64,000 nucleotides of DNA. It comes from Didymella arachidicola. Lineage: Eukaryota; Ascomycota; Dothideomycetes; Pleosporales; Didymellaceae. Made by a program: the position numbers and the translations under genes. Below the pieces are notes generated by a model, which was given only the letters and a program-made list of their open reading frames with translations, was not told where the DNA came from and did no database searches. The stretch is taken from the NCBI GenBank assembly GCA_016630955.3, contig CM049999.1, forward strand, positions 1,178,001-1,242,000. Direction: 5' to 3'. Shown here in pieces: positions 20,206-31,664 of this stretch (the stretch's first letter is position 1; every line of letters starts with the position of its first letter).

Positions 20206-21257
20206 TCACCTCCCATTGCGACTGCTTTCGCTGTTACTTCTTGCTCTTTCGCTTCTTGTGGGTACCATCGTAAAATCTGTACTGCTCTTTCCGCTATTCG
20301 AGTCTGCGTCGTCGTTGTTCTTCTGCTCACGCTCTTCGTCAACTCTCCTTTTAAGTCTCTCCCGCAACCTTTCCAACAGCTCTGTTTCGTCCTTGTTTAA
20401 ACTCAGCGCTTCTGGTAATATGACTTTCGCACCAGTAATCTCGATCTTCTCATATGGTTGGTCGTATATTTGCTCTTCTTCGGTTTCTTTCTGCTCCACT
20501 CCGCCTCGTCCATTCGGCATAGTCTCGATATCCTCCTTCTCCGCTCTTCTTATGTCCAGCGGCGTCCACCAGTATACTGGGAACTGCCTCTGGATGTTAT
20601 TGAGAAACAGGCCCACAATGATCATCAACGTGGCTCCCCACATCACGAGAGGCACGAAGAACCATCCCATTGCTGTAATGGTTGGCTCTGTGGCAGCAAG
20701 TACAGCAGATGCGCCGCCGGGTGGATGAACAGTACCAGTCAGGAGCATTACAGCGGATGCAATCGCACAACCTATGGCGCCAGCTATCCACTTAATCTGC
20801 TCGTAGTCGGGATGCAGCTGGAAGAGCTTAGAGACACCACAACCGATGATAGCGGAGAAGGTGTGACCGAGCAGAGCATTACGCGGCTGCCCGAGCGGTG
20901 ATCGGACTGCATTATATTCAAGAATTGCTGATGCACCCTACACCGACCTGTCAGAGGTATATGAAAACAAGACATCCATCTACTTACGAACGAGGCAATA
21001 AATGCAGGCGGCGCATGTCGCTGAATACTCGCGGTATTGTTGAAGACCGCTGCAACTACAGCAAGACCGCAGAACGCACCCACTAACGACCAGAACGCTC
21101 CAAGTACATTTCCAACGTCCTGCTTCTGCTCCTTACGATATCCCAGGAATCTCGACACAGGCGTGGGCAACTTGTGTAATGGCGAAGCAGGTATGACACG
21201 GTTAAGGTAGCGGTCGAAGTCGAGATGCCAGCTTTCGGCCTTTTTGAACACACTCAT
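20206..21257 (-). CDS. HPP family integral membrane protein
   Basis: Two exons, 21257-20988 and 20937-20206, give 333 residues. The start MSVFKKAES precedes a soluble segment (RVIPASPLHKLPTPVSRFLGYR), then four hydrophobic helices. The HPP motif itself is at HPPGGASAVLAATEP, with GASAILEYN and PLGQPRNALLGH upstream. The C-terminal half is soluble, acidic then basic. HPP proteins in plants and cyanobacteria have been linked to nitrite transport across organelle or plasma membranes; no transport substrate can be assigned here. The intron restores the conserved IASFGASAILE. Family call is firm, function is not. Confidence 0.88.
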
Positions 21258-22241
21258 CTCTTCCAACGTTTAGGGTCGATACGACGCAAGCAAGAAACAA
21301 GGAACCGCCCTCTCTATGTACACGGGAACCAGGAACAAAAGGCAAGGACTGCTACCAACATACTCCGTACGCGACGGCAATCGCGCCATCTTTAGGTCAG
21401 GAGCATTACACAAATCATCCGATCCCGAGCCCAATCCAACGCCAAACCTGCCCCCTCTTCGTCAGGGTCTCCATCACCCGAAGCCTCATGAAGACCATAA
21501 AACACGTCAAATTTAGGCATCTGGGGTGGTATTTCGATGCTCCGGGGCACATGAGAAGTCGTGGATGACGAGCTAGCAAGCGTTTACGTAAAATTACGTA
21601 CTACCAACTTTGTTACAACGTCTTTCTCCTCGGGCTTGCGGCAAAGAGTTTAAATACAATAGGAGATACTCGAGAAAGACGAGATGTAATGGGCGAAATG
21701 GAAATGAGCGCTTGGTCGGTATTACGAGCATTAGCTGGCTAGCGAACTGGCCGATTTCACACTGATTCTAATCTCGAGTTTGCACAGCATACTGATCTTG
21801 CAGGTGCTCTGTCTAGATGTCAACAATTGAGCTATTTCGAGGGATAACATCTAAGACTGCGGCAGCGGCACTGAGTTGTGCGCTAGGTTGATGTGCAATC
21901 GGCGGTGAGGCTGCAGTCTGGGGTAAATGGTGGTAGAGCGACGTCATCAGGCCCAGCGAGGTCTTAAGTGAAACCAGATCAGTACGTTGAAGCAACGAAC
22001 ATAATACGAATCTTGCTAGTATTGCGTTTTTTTTTTTCGGTGAGACGTGGCCAGTGAACCCATGGTATCTATACTCCTTGCACGCCTTGCAGTCCTACCC
22101 AGCATCCCTCGAACCCCGAGATTCATCCGGGGGTATGCGCCTGCCAGCGCAATATCGCGCCCGTGAGCGCCGTGTCCTACGCCTAGTACTAAACATGCGA
22201 CCTAACCCCATAGTGAATCAACCCATACATATCTCCCACAC
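21258..22241. other. Intergenic, RAD16 3' end to HPP promoter
   Basis: About 1 kb. Holds a short T-run at about 22028-22037 and no coding sequence that I can support. Confidence 0.55.
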
Positions 22242-25200
22242 CTATGAACCGCGGAACAAGAACTGAAGGTCCTCAGGGCTCAAGCGGTCCATGGCCACCT
22301 TATCATTGTTGACAGTGCCCGCAATCATCGCGGCTTTCTTCTCTTGCAGCGCAACCATACGAGATTCTACGCTATCTTCGATACACAAGCGTGTGATGAC
22401 GCAGGGACGCTTCTGACCGATGCGGTGGCAGCGATCTGCGGACTGCCATTCTGCGGCGGGGTTCCACCATCTGTAACTAAGGGTCAGTATTTTTGGTTCA
22501 ATCACAATAAGGAAGAGGGAAAGGAAAGGAACTTACGGATCCACGATGAAGACCCGGCTCGCCTCGGTGAGGTTGAGCGCAACGCCACCAGCCTTCAGCG
22601 AAACGAGGAAAACCTCAACATCCGTATTCGTCATGAAGTGGTCGATGCTCTTCTGCCGCTGCGCCGGTGTCATGCTGCCATCCAGCATTACTGTGTTGAA
22701 ACCGGCGCGTCGCAGACGCCACTCGATGAGCTGCAGCATGGATGTGAACTGGCTGAACACGATACTTTTGAGAGTCTGCTTCTTGCTGCGCAGTTTGTAG
22801 AGGTCGTAGACTAGCATCTCAATTTTGGTCGAGCTAGTCCAGTTCTCCATTTTGATCCGGTTGATAATGCTGGTCTTCTTGACTGATTCTTCGTCTTGCT
22901 CGAGCTCAGGCTGCTCGAAGTCGATGGTGAGTGCGATATGGCAGCGAGGACAGTCGGCGTCGGTGCCTGAGGCTTCGCATGTGTCCATGTAATCTTTGAC
23001 GCAGGCGCGGCAGAACTCGTGCTTGCAGTGCGAGCGGATGGCGTCTTCGGCGGGCTCGTCGCAGATGTTGCACACGTAGACATTTGAGCTGCCTTCTGCG
23101 GCGTTCTTCTTGAGGAGCAGATCCGGGTGGTTGGCGACTTGACGCATCTGCATAATCAGGCCGAAGATGTTGGCATAGTTGTTGAGCATGACACCCTGTG
23201 CGACGTAGGTGTCGAACTTGCGGTTGGAGTTGGACATGATGGAAGTCGAGAAGTCACGCTCAACTTCGCTGAAAAACTCGTTGTGAATCACGATGTCTTT
23301 CATGGGCAGCTCCATCGAATTGGTGTGATCGCGCTTCATTCGACGGAGCATGATGCGTGCTGTGATCATGTGCAGTTTCGACAGCGCCTGCTCGCGGAGG
23401 TCGACATCGTCGCCGGTGATCGGGTTGAGAAGCTCCTGGTTGAAGACCGAAATATGCTCGGACGCACCATGGTTGCAAGCAACGCACATATGGTCATCGT
23501 CCGTAGCCCAATGCAACTTCTCGCACTTGCAAGAGCGGCAGAAGTAGTCGGCGAAAGGACGGACCTCGAGGAAGCGGAGGAGGGAGAAGAACTCTCCAAT
23601 GCGGTTCTGTACCGGAGTACCAGACAAGCACCACTTGTAGGTACCCTGTAGAGCGAAACAGGCCTTCGCAACACCGGTGTTACGCGACTTGATGCTGTGC
23701 GCTTCGTCAAGGATGAGACGGTGGAAGTGAATGGCGTGAAGTGGCGATGCCTCCTTGATGATGTCTTCGCCTCGACTCCAGCCCTTGACCTCTTTGCGAT
23801 GCAGTGACTCCAAGCTATTGTACGAGACCATGATGACATCGAACTTCTTCAAATCTTTTACAGTCATCTTCTTGCACTTGGCGTTGGTGCCATGGTAAAC
23901 AAGAACATTGAGTTTGTTCTCGGTGTACTCGCGGATTTCGTTGCTCCATTGCATCAGCGCAACGGGAGGTACACAGACCAGCGTGGGTGCTTTGGCGGGG
24001 TAGTCGGACATGATGAGCGAAACAGCTTGGATGGTTTTACCCATACCCATCTCGTCACCAAGGAGGCCACCTCGGTAGTGGGTCTGCTCCTGGCGGATCA
24101 TCCAGCTGAGGCCTTCCAACTGAAATGGCTTCAATCGCCGGGTAATGGTCTTGGGCTGCTCTGCTCTCTCGACGGGAAGCACAGAAATCTTCCGGAGGTC
24201 GTCCCACATCGTTCGCAGCTTCGGATGTTGCTGCTCCGCACGCTCACGATTCATGGCGCGTTTTCGCTCCCACTTGTCTTCAATGTGTGCATACCTTGCC
24301 ATGCGCTTACGCCTCTCGATCGTCTCCGCGCGTGTGAGTGACTTCTTGCCCCGTGCTCGCTTCGGTGCCTTTGCCGACGCCTTCTTAAGACGTGCACTGG
24401 CTGCCATCAGGGGCTCTTCTTCGCTCTCGTCGGCGGCTACGCTCTCGATCTCACTAAGATCGACGACCGAGCCTGCGTCATCGGGCTTGAACTCATCCTC
24501 CTCTTCAGAATCCTCGAGGTCACTCATGATGTCGTCGAGGATGGTGTTGCGGCCGGCACTGGGTCGATTAGACCGACTACGACGTCGGGAGACATCTTGA
24601 TCAGCTGCCTTGCCCTTGCCTTTGCCGATGTATGTGGGCCCGGCGATCAGTTCGTCGAGCAGCGAGTCGTCGTCCTCGTCGGTCTCGATATCAGACTGCA
24701 CTCTGCCTTTGCCTTTGCCCATGCCCCTGTAAGATGCAGATGCGGGCTTCGCTCGCGCTCGAGCTCGAGGAGCGTAGACGTTTTCAATCTCGTCCTCCTC
24801 GTCACTGATCACGTCGACTCGGCGGCGCTTGCTGCGGTGGCGGTCTTCATCCTCATCCTCTTCGATCTGCATCTGCAACGCAAGCTCAGCATCCAGATCG
24901 ACTGTGTCGAGCTCCTCCTCTGTGTCTTCGACAGCGGTGCGACCTCGCACTGAAACAGCCTTGCGTAGCCCACTCTTGCGAGTTGCGCATTGACTGCGTC
25001 CGAACGAGACGGCCGGTGTGTTTGATATGCTTGTGCCAGGCGTATCGTAATCGCAGTTGTCAAGGGAAGGCGTGCTGTTGGAGGTCTCTGATGACGCCTT
25101 GACTGATACAGCCGCCTGCGTGGTACTCATGATGGGTATTGAGACTTGCTTCAGGATACGGCGAATCTGCGCTGGAGATATAGACGGGTTGGTATCCAGT

Positions 25201-25469
25201 ATATCATCGTCGTTATCGGAGGAGTTCGGCACAGCTGAGCGAGATTTACGTGTGCGCTTCTTGATCGGAACCGGGACGACTTGTTTGGTCAATGGCGAAT
25301 CATCTTAATTCAGTGTTAGAGAACGCTACGAATAAAGTTTGCAGGAGCCATTGGAAAGTGCGCAAACATCTACGGACTTACTAAGACTTTGTGCTGGCGT
25401 TATAGCAGCGACGTCGTGGTCGTTCGCCACTCCAGCTACTGACTTTCGAGTCGAACGCCGAGGCACCAT
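22242..25469 (-). CDS. RAD16: DNA repair ATPase/ubiquitin ligase RAD16
   Basis: Three exons, 25469-25382, 25303-22537 and 22470-22242, give 1027 residues. The first exon (MVPRRSTRKS) was found by splicing back from a frame that otherwise lacks an ATG. After an acidic, Ser-rich N-terminal third come the SNF2 ATPase blocks: GDEMGMGKTIQ (Walker A, about residue 440), DEAHSIKS (motif II) and WCLSGTPVQNR. A C3HC4 RING is inserted at about 774-817 (CNIC, CKHEFCRAC, CPRC), then the helicase C lobe SIVFSQFTSML, ALNLTEASRVF, and across the last intron WWNPAAEWQSADRCHRIGQ. This is the Rad16 arrangement. In yeast Rad7-Rad16 drives global genome nucleotide-excision repair on non-transcribed DNA, and Rad16 is part of an E3 with Elc1. 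Confidence 0.95.
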
Positions 25470-27918
25470 TATGATCGAAGATCGTGAGATAAGACGCACG
25501 GCAAAGGTGTCAGGCAGGTGCGCAGCTTGTCAAAGAGCGACTTTTTCGACAAAAGAGGGAACGCCAGCGACAGAAAGACGATTGACTTGCGCGACGACCT
25601 CCACAGAGTGAAGTGATGAGTGAGGTGAAGATGCACTAAGCCGTGATGGGTGAATGAAGAGCGGTGATGCCCCTGGTCGTCGCCCGCCGAGTGATAAGCC
25701 GCGTCGAATCGATCGCGTTTTTGCCGCCTCCGGTGGCGAAAACTGGAGAACTTTGCAGATTTCGAAGAGGAGATGCACGAATCGGCTGTTGTGGAACAGT
25801 AACGGTCTGTGATAGCGTGTAGCTTGCCTGGAAGGTTGTTGCAAGGTCGCTGCGAAGCGGCTAGGATCGGCGGGGTGGTGCCTGGAGTGGACGCGTAGAG
25901 TGGTCCTATCTTGGTTAGCCTCATCACGCTTTCACGTGACAGCCGCAAGTATACCACATCGGGCAGACCCGTAGAATCAAGTACATTCCTCTCACACCAA
26001 AAGCTGCAATCACTCAGGCAATTCTGCTAATCAAAGTCTCAACTCCTACATGCTACAAATTAACGACAGTCAGTTTCATGGTGTTTCCGTGAAGGGATAG
26101 TCCTCCAGACTTCTCAACCTCTTTATATGTCTTCTGAGTGTGACTACTGACCAGGAGATCTTTACCAAATCAGCAGCGGATCTGGATGTTACCAGAGCTT
26201 TTGGTACCAATAGAAGAGATCCAGGAGAAGGCTCGAAGTACGAAATCCTGGAAAGACTTGAGCACAGTAAAACCCGAAGTGGCCTGTGCTAGTTGGCTTT
26301 CTTTTTTCAAGTGCCTTCGTTACCTTGACTATCTATTTGTCGGGGGTGCTGGCCTAGAAATAAGATCTGACTGTGGGTTGTAACCGGAGGCACTAACTGG
26401 TACATTAATAACCAACCTTAATAAGACGAAGCAGTGAGCTTGGTGAATAGATCAAGTCGTTACAGCCGCCGCAACGTTGCAGATGCGTGCGACACAGGAT
26501 AAGGATCCGATAATCGTTGACGTAGCTATGGAGGTCGGCAGTTATGCGCCGACTTATTAATTGAGTATAGTGCTGACGCATAGCAGAGCAATAGGCGCAC
26601 TGCAAGTCCATGGCATGGACCGTACACTGGCTTCAGCATGGTGATGAGAGACCTCGAGGCGTAGCTCTGTGGGCATTCTTTTTAAGCAGGAAGGGTTGTT
26701 TGGTACCTGATAATATTGTCTGAGTTCATTTATCAATCTTTGAGCCTGGCAAGGGGTCCACTGAGATGCGAAGTGGATTGGGGAGTACTAGTGCGAGGTT
26801 TCTACGCTGTCTAACCGCACTTTCATTTCTACTTGCCATAACCCGCACAGCAGTGTATGCCCACTTATTCGCATCCACCGAATTTGCCACCAAAAACCAC
26901 TCTCTACCCTAACATCCAAGGGTCCCACACTCGTAAGAGTTTGAAAGTTTCTCTAGGCGCTCTGTACTTGGGGAGATAAGCACATCGGTCTAGAAGTACT
27001 CACAAATGACTCAAATGCTATGAGCGGAACCGTGACGTAGTTTCAATTTTCAACAGCGAACATTTTGAGAAGTTTTGCTAAGTCCCCTTTCGGAAAGACA
27101 AGGCGACCGTTCCGTACACGGAGGGAACACGCTCTAACTTGCACCCTAAAGTTTTCGCGATGATTTTCAGTGTCCACTTTTCGAAGCTGCGGGTACAGTT
27201 ATATTCGCTGGGAGCATTCTGGCGACCATGGCTACGGCTGTCGCACTTTTGGCTACCTTCGATCAATCGAATGAGAGCATTTACATAGGCAAGTAGATCC
27301 ATATGCCCAGATACCGAGTTGATGACTCGATTGAGGGGCCTGTCGACTGCACTCATTGAGAAAAGAGATTCAGAGCGGGCAATTATCCCTGTCCATAGTG
27401 TCTGCGCCAGTATTTGACCCGCATGGCTTACTGCCACTTGTTGTGCTTGCGGTGGCCACACTCTTAACTATGATGTGAGGACTCATCATTATCATTTGTA
27501 AGTACAACTGTCGGTTCGACGAGATATTGTGCAGCTTGTGGGCGAATAACAGTGAGGTGAAGAGGTATGGTGGCGAAGAAGGAGTAGAAGCACGAGAACG
27601 CGAAACCTGGGTCTCAACACGAGACACTACTTTCACCAGGTGAAGCCAACTTCACCTGGGCATTGCGACCGCACCACAGCTCTCTCATCCGGCTCGCCTG
27701 ACAGTTGCGCTCATTTTCCATCTGAGAGACAGTTGTTGCGTTTCAACACTTTGTTAAACAGGATCGTCTGTTCTCCTGTGAAGGCTCCAGCATCACGCAG
27801 TCACTTCTCGACGATGTCAATCATGTGCAATATGACCGCTGCAGTTGCGATTAAAACCGGTACGATTATGAAACACGATAGCAGCAGTGTCACTGAAGCC
27901 AGTCAGATACACTTGCAT
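25470..27918. other. Gene-poor 2.4 kb stretch
   Basis: Upstream of RAD16 and downstream of the F-box-like gene. Short frames occur on both strands, the longest about 127 codons on the minus strand at 27078-27461, but none starts convincingly or shows a known motif. The region may be true regulatory DNA or may hold decayed sequence; I saw no repeat boundaries. Confidence 0.5.
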
Positions 27919-28776
27919 TTACTCCACATCCCTACACATACGAAAATCCAGCGCCACAGTCTTTTTCACAACCAAGCCATCCTCCATCACTATCCTCTGA
28001 TCCTCCTGACCAAACACAATTGCTCCACTCTTGACATGCTTGAGGCTCTTCGTATAGATCGCCAGATCATTCCAGAGCTCGGTCAGTTGTATCGAGATAC
28101 TTCTTGTGTACACCGGAGGCGTGCCAACACCCGTAGCGCTGCCAACTGCCAGGTCGCGGTAGTTGGTGTATCTCCACACCTTGGGCACTTCGATGATGAG
28201 GCGCACAGTCGGATACATGCGTGCACCCATGAAGCCGGAGAGGAGACAAGGTGGAGGACGTTGGGAGAGGAGGAGATGTGTTGTTTGAGTGAGCCACTGG
28301 TGTACCTGTTTCGGGTACTGCGGCCGCGAGAACTGTTTCTTTGACTCCAGAGGTGGCCTGCTATCCTGAGGCTTGAAGAAAGGGTGTTGGTTGAGGTTGT
28401 CGAGTAGGTGTCGCAGCAGTGTTTGTGTACTGTCCAGAGCGTAAGTGTAGAGACACTCTGAGTCCACGCTGATTATTGGGATGGTCTCAAGGATTTGATC
28501 CTGCTTGCGGGTCAAAAACGGAAGTGCTTCCGAGTAAACGGTGCGGCATGTGGTGAATATCTGGACTGGAAGGGTGTATAGAGTGACAGTGATGGCTGGG
28601 TGGTCCAAACACGAGTTTGTCTTGGTTCGTTGTTCAATCTTCAGCTCGTCCGCAAGAGGCAGCACTCGGATGCCCTTCTTTGAGATACTGAGATTTTCGT
28701 AGACCATATATCGTAGCTCTTTTGGGAGATCCAGGAATCTGAATGGTACTGACTCGAGCACACTTTGTTCAGACAT
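27919..28776 (-). CDS. F-box-like (2EXR-type) hypothetical protein
   Basis: A single-exon frame of 285 residues starting MSEQSVLESVPFRF. Near the N-terminus FLDLPKELRYMVYENL matches the F-box-like start seen in large families of lineage-specific fungal proteins (LPxELRxxIYE). The rest is alpha/beta-like, with TVYSEALPFLTRKQ reminiscent of the same family's C-terminal region, but without catalytic motifs. Such proteins are presumed substrate adaptors or simply orphan family members; no target can be named. Confidence 0.75.
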   Translation of the reverse strand: MSEQSVLESVPFRFLDLPKELRYMVYENLSISKKGIRVLPLADELKIEQRTKTNSCLDHPAITVTLYTLPVQIFTTCRTVYSEALPFLTRKQDQILETIPIISVDSECLYTYALDSTQTLLRHLLDNLNQHPFFKPQDSRPPLESKKQFSRPQYPKQVHQWLTQTTHLLLSQRPPPCLLSGFMGARMYPTVRLIIEVPKVWRYTNYRDLAVGSATGVGTPPVYTRSISIQLTELWNDLAIYTKSLKHVKSGAIVFGQEDQRIVMEDGLVVKKTVALDFRMCRDVE

Positions 28777-29333
28777 CTTGCAAGAGTGTTGCTCGGCCTA
28801 GATCAGGACGAGGCGAAACTTGATGTGAAGGTGAGAGGACAAAGAATCTGAAGAATTTGCGGGGAGTTGTTGCCAGATCATGCGGCGCAGTCGTGGTCGT
28901 TAGGGAAGGGATGTCCTAACACATCTAGGCATCTCAATGCATTACTCGTGTCGAACGACCCTGGCGCAGATCATCCAACTATGGTAAGTTCGCAAGGCCG
29001 TAGAGCTCATAACCTGACAGGAGGGCACTGGGTTATTTATTTGTAGTTTACGATGCTCACGAAACTATCACGTGCAAATTTGCTTTTTGCGGCAGCGAGG
29101 ACCTGGTCCGATCCGTGACACTGTGGCGGATCAAGGGGCCCTCGACAGGTACCAAAAGATGTGGGAACATAGTCGCATCACGTAGATGGCGCATGGCTGA
29201 TTGCCAGATCTAGCGTTTGCGACAAAGACTGTGCGTCCCTTGAAGCTCTGTGGCAAGGGTTGCGAAGCGGTGGTGTGGAGGAAGGTCGCCGACGTATTCA
29301 GATTTCGATCTGTCCTATCGGTAAGTCTCAAGG
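28777..29333. other. Intergenic, possibly containing the true 3' exon of the next gene
   Basis: Mostly promoter of the F-box-like gene. A minus-strand frame from 29427 to 29131, including the stretch ELKERKQKLWWYMVQMTLRL, could be a downstream exon of the neighbouring hypothetical gene if a splice near 29395 is used. Confidence 0.35.
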
Positions 29334-30661
29334 TCATCTGGACCATATACCACCAAAGCTTTTGCTTCCGTTCCTTGAGCTCGTTTTGGATCTCGTCGGC
29401 CTCTCCATCTTCTGCAACCTCTTGCAACTCACGTCTGCTTTGACCAAGATGAAGCTTTGGTCAAAAACATGCCCGTTCGCATTACCGCACCTCTCCAGAG
29501 CTGGCGCCAGCGCCAGCTCGACTCGTCTAGCTTTGACACTCTGGCTATCTTCGTAGCCGCCTCGACTATCATCGCTATCATATACGTCTTCCATTTCGCT
29601 GTCGTAGAATCCGTAGCCCCAGAACTGATTTGGCTTGCCGCCGGTGAACGTTACGAAGCGGTAGTCGGCAAGTTGCCGCTTCATCTTGAGATCAAGGGCG
29701 ACAGATGCAGAGACAATGGTACTGAGCTGCTCCTTACTGTCGCGAAGTGAACGGGTCGAGTAAGGTCGCAGTTTCCGCCGCATGCGACTACACAATCGCG
29801 ATATGGTCTTCAAAACAGGCGCAGCGTCAAAAGTGGGCCGCCACTTGCCATCTTCCTGCGGTACAAGGAGATTGACTGTCAAAGATCGCCATTGGTGATA
29901 CTCTTCAGCTTGGATTTCGTTCTTTACGGCTACTGTATGTCAGTCTGATACACTGATCACAGGGTTCCAGTTTGCGCACCTTTGCGTAGTGTGTCGTTGA
30001 TGGGCCGAAGCTTTTTGTCACCTAGTTTGCCAGCCCATACATATCCACTGCCCTTCTGAAAATTGTTGAAGATCCTCTTTTGTAGCGTAGACCAGATGTA
30101 GGCTTGAATTAGAAGCGGTCGATCGTCTGGGTGCTTCAAGTACAAGTTGTAGTTGTCCGTCAACCCGCCAAAAATATCCTTAGCTGCGTGAAAGTGTGGT
30201 CGCTTGCTTCGCGAGCTGGTAGGGCCACTGAAGTAATCCTCGCTCCACGCTCTTATCTCATATCGCAGCGCTTGCAGCTCTTCTATGAGCGTCTTTTCTT
30301 CCGATTTGAACATGGCTGACCCACGAGCTGGTAGCCCATTTGGACCCATGCTCTTCCTTTGGAGCTCCTTCCTCAATGCATCTCGTTCTCTTGTGACTTG
30401 GTAGAAACGCTGGACCAGATCTTCCTGGCTGCTACCAGGCCTCACCTCTGGTCGCGAGGGGCTCTTGGGAGGTACGAGTGGGCTGCCGTTTTTCTTGAAT
30501 CTCTCTGGACTCGGCTCAGACGAGTTATCGGACGATGTATCCGCGCCACGAGTGACTTTGACAGGCGGAGGCACATACTGCGTCCTCCTCCTTCGCCTTG
30601 GTATCAGCTCCTCCTCGTCTGACCACTCTGTGTCTGCGTTTTCGAAGGGATTAGGTTCCAT
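29334..30661 (-). CDS. Conserved hypothetical protein, Ser/Arg-rich N-terminus
   Basis: Two exons, 30661-29980 and 29932-29334, give 426 residues. The start MEPNPFENADTEW is preferred over an upstream frame because the preceding peptide looks like translated promoter. The N-terminal third is charged and Ser/Pro-rich (basic RRRRR at about 24-28). Then a short heptad-like helix RFYQVTRERDALRKELQRK and a globular part with EIRAWSEDYF, IWSTLQKRIFNNFQ and WKLGDKKLRP-like GKLGDKKLRP. The second exon continues EEYHQWRSLTVNLL. Similar domain-free fungal proteins are common; I do not recognise this one. The 3' end is uncertain: a strong GTGAGT donor after VKAD could lead to a different last exon ending at 29131. 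Confidence 0.6.
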
Positions 30662-31664
30662 CGTGGGCGAGTAGAACGAGGCGGGCGATTGTTCAGAGGG
30701 CAATCCTTCGGCAGAGGGGCAATGCAGCTTCAGCGATCGGAGGGTTGAATCGCGCACGTCTGTCGATACGAGCCAAGTCAGCGCCTCGTAATTATAAAAC
30801 TGCGCAAAGCATCCGCGCACCTGGAGATAGCGTCGTCATGTCCGCCCTTGTGCTCACATGTCCTATATACACACTAGCAATGCTGCAGCGGTGAAGAGCC
30901 CCTGGCACTCTCACGTCGCTACCGTTTATCGAGATCTCAGCTCAGACGAGTCAAACAGATACGGAAGAACTGCAGTCAGCCTCGGACGTGGGGCCCGCGA
31001 TGCGGTCGACGGCCGGCGACGTGTAGATCACGAAAGTTGAGGAACGGGCCCCGAGCAACTACTTCGAGGGAATAATAACATGGCGGAAACAAGTTTGTCC
31101 CAGCCTCGTCGTGTAAAGAAGCCATGGCTGTGCTAGCTGCGGCGGTTATGTTTGGCCAGTCACATCACCTTGATGCCGGGACGAGGTGCGCTGACGTGTG
31201 ACAGGCGAGTGAGAGCTGCGTGCAACCCTGTGCGGGCCATGCAGCCGGCACAAGTCAGGCAAAGCGCCCCACGGGCGCGACCCTAGCGTGTTCGTGGAAC
31301 CGTGCCGCCTCAAACACGTTGTGACCATCATGTTGTTTTCATTGTTGGGACTCACATCCTCGTAACACTGCATTGCTTCTTCGAAGATGCGCTGTCGTTT
31401 CGCGAGTTGACAAAGCCTCGCCATTTGTTCAATTTGCGACACCCACGGATGAGGAATATCCACAGCTTTACCACCACGAACATAACCCTGGCAAAGGACA
31501 AGACCCCAAGAAAAAGAAAACTTAATGAGACTGGGATCGATGGCCTGCAAGTTTGAAACGTTTTCGCTTATCGGTCGTCCTCGCCAGTCAACGTCTCCGA
31601 TATCTTAAGCATTCATGCTGCGTTGCGTTAGCATATCTGCAAGACAATGCGTGCGAGTACCGGC
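30662..31664. other. Intergenic, ALDH 3' end to hypothetical gene promoter
   Basis: About 1 kb. A minus-strand frame at 31146-31550 has a protein-like first half (IFEEAMQCYEDV followed by a GTGAGT donor) but no start or partner exon, so it is not called. Confidence 0.45.

Noticed and set aside
27078..27461. 127-codon minus-strand frame in the gene-poor region
   Set aside because: No convincing start context or partner exon, and no recognisable motif; could be chance.
31146..31550. 134-codon minus-strand frame downstream of ALDH
   Set aside because: First half looks protein-like with a GTGAGT donor, but no start and no acceptor exon found.
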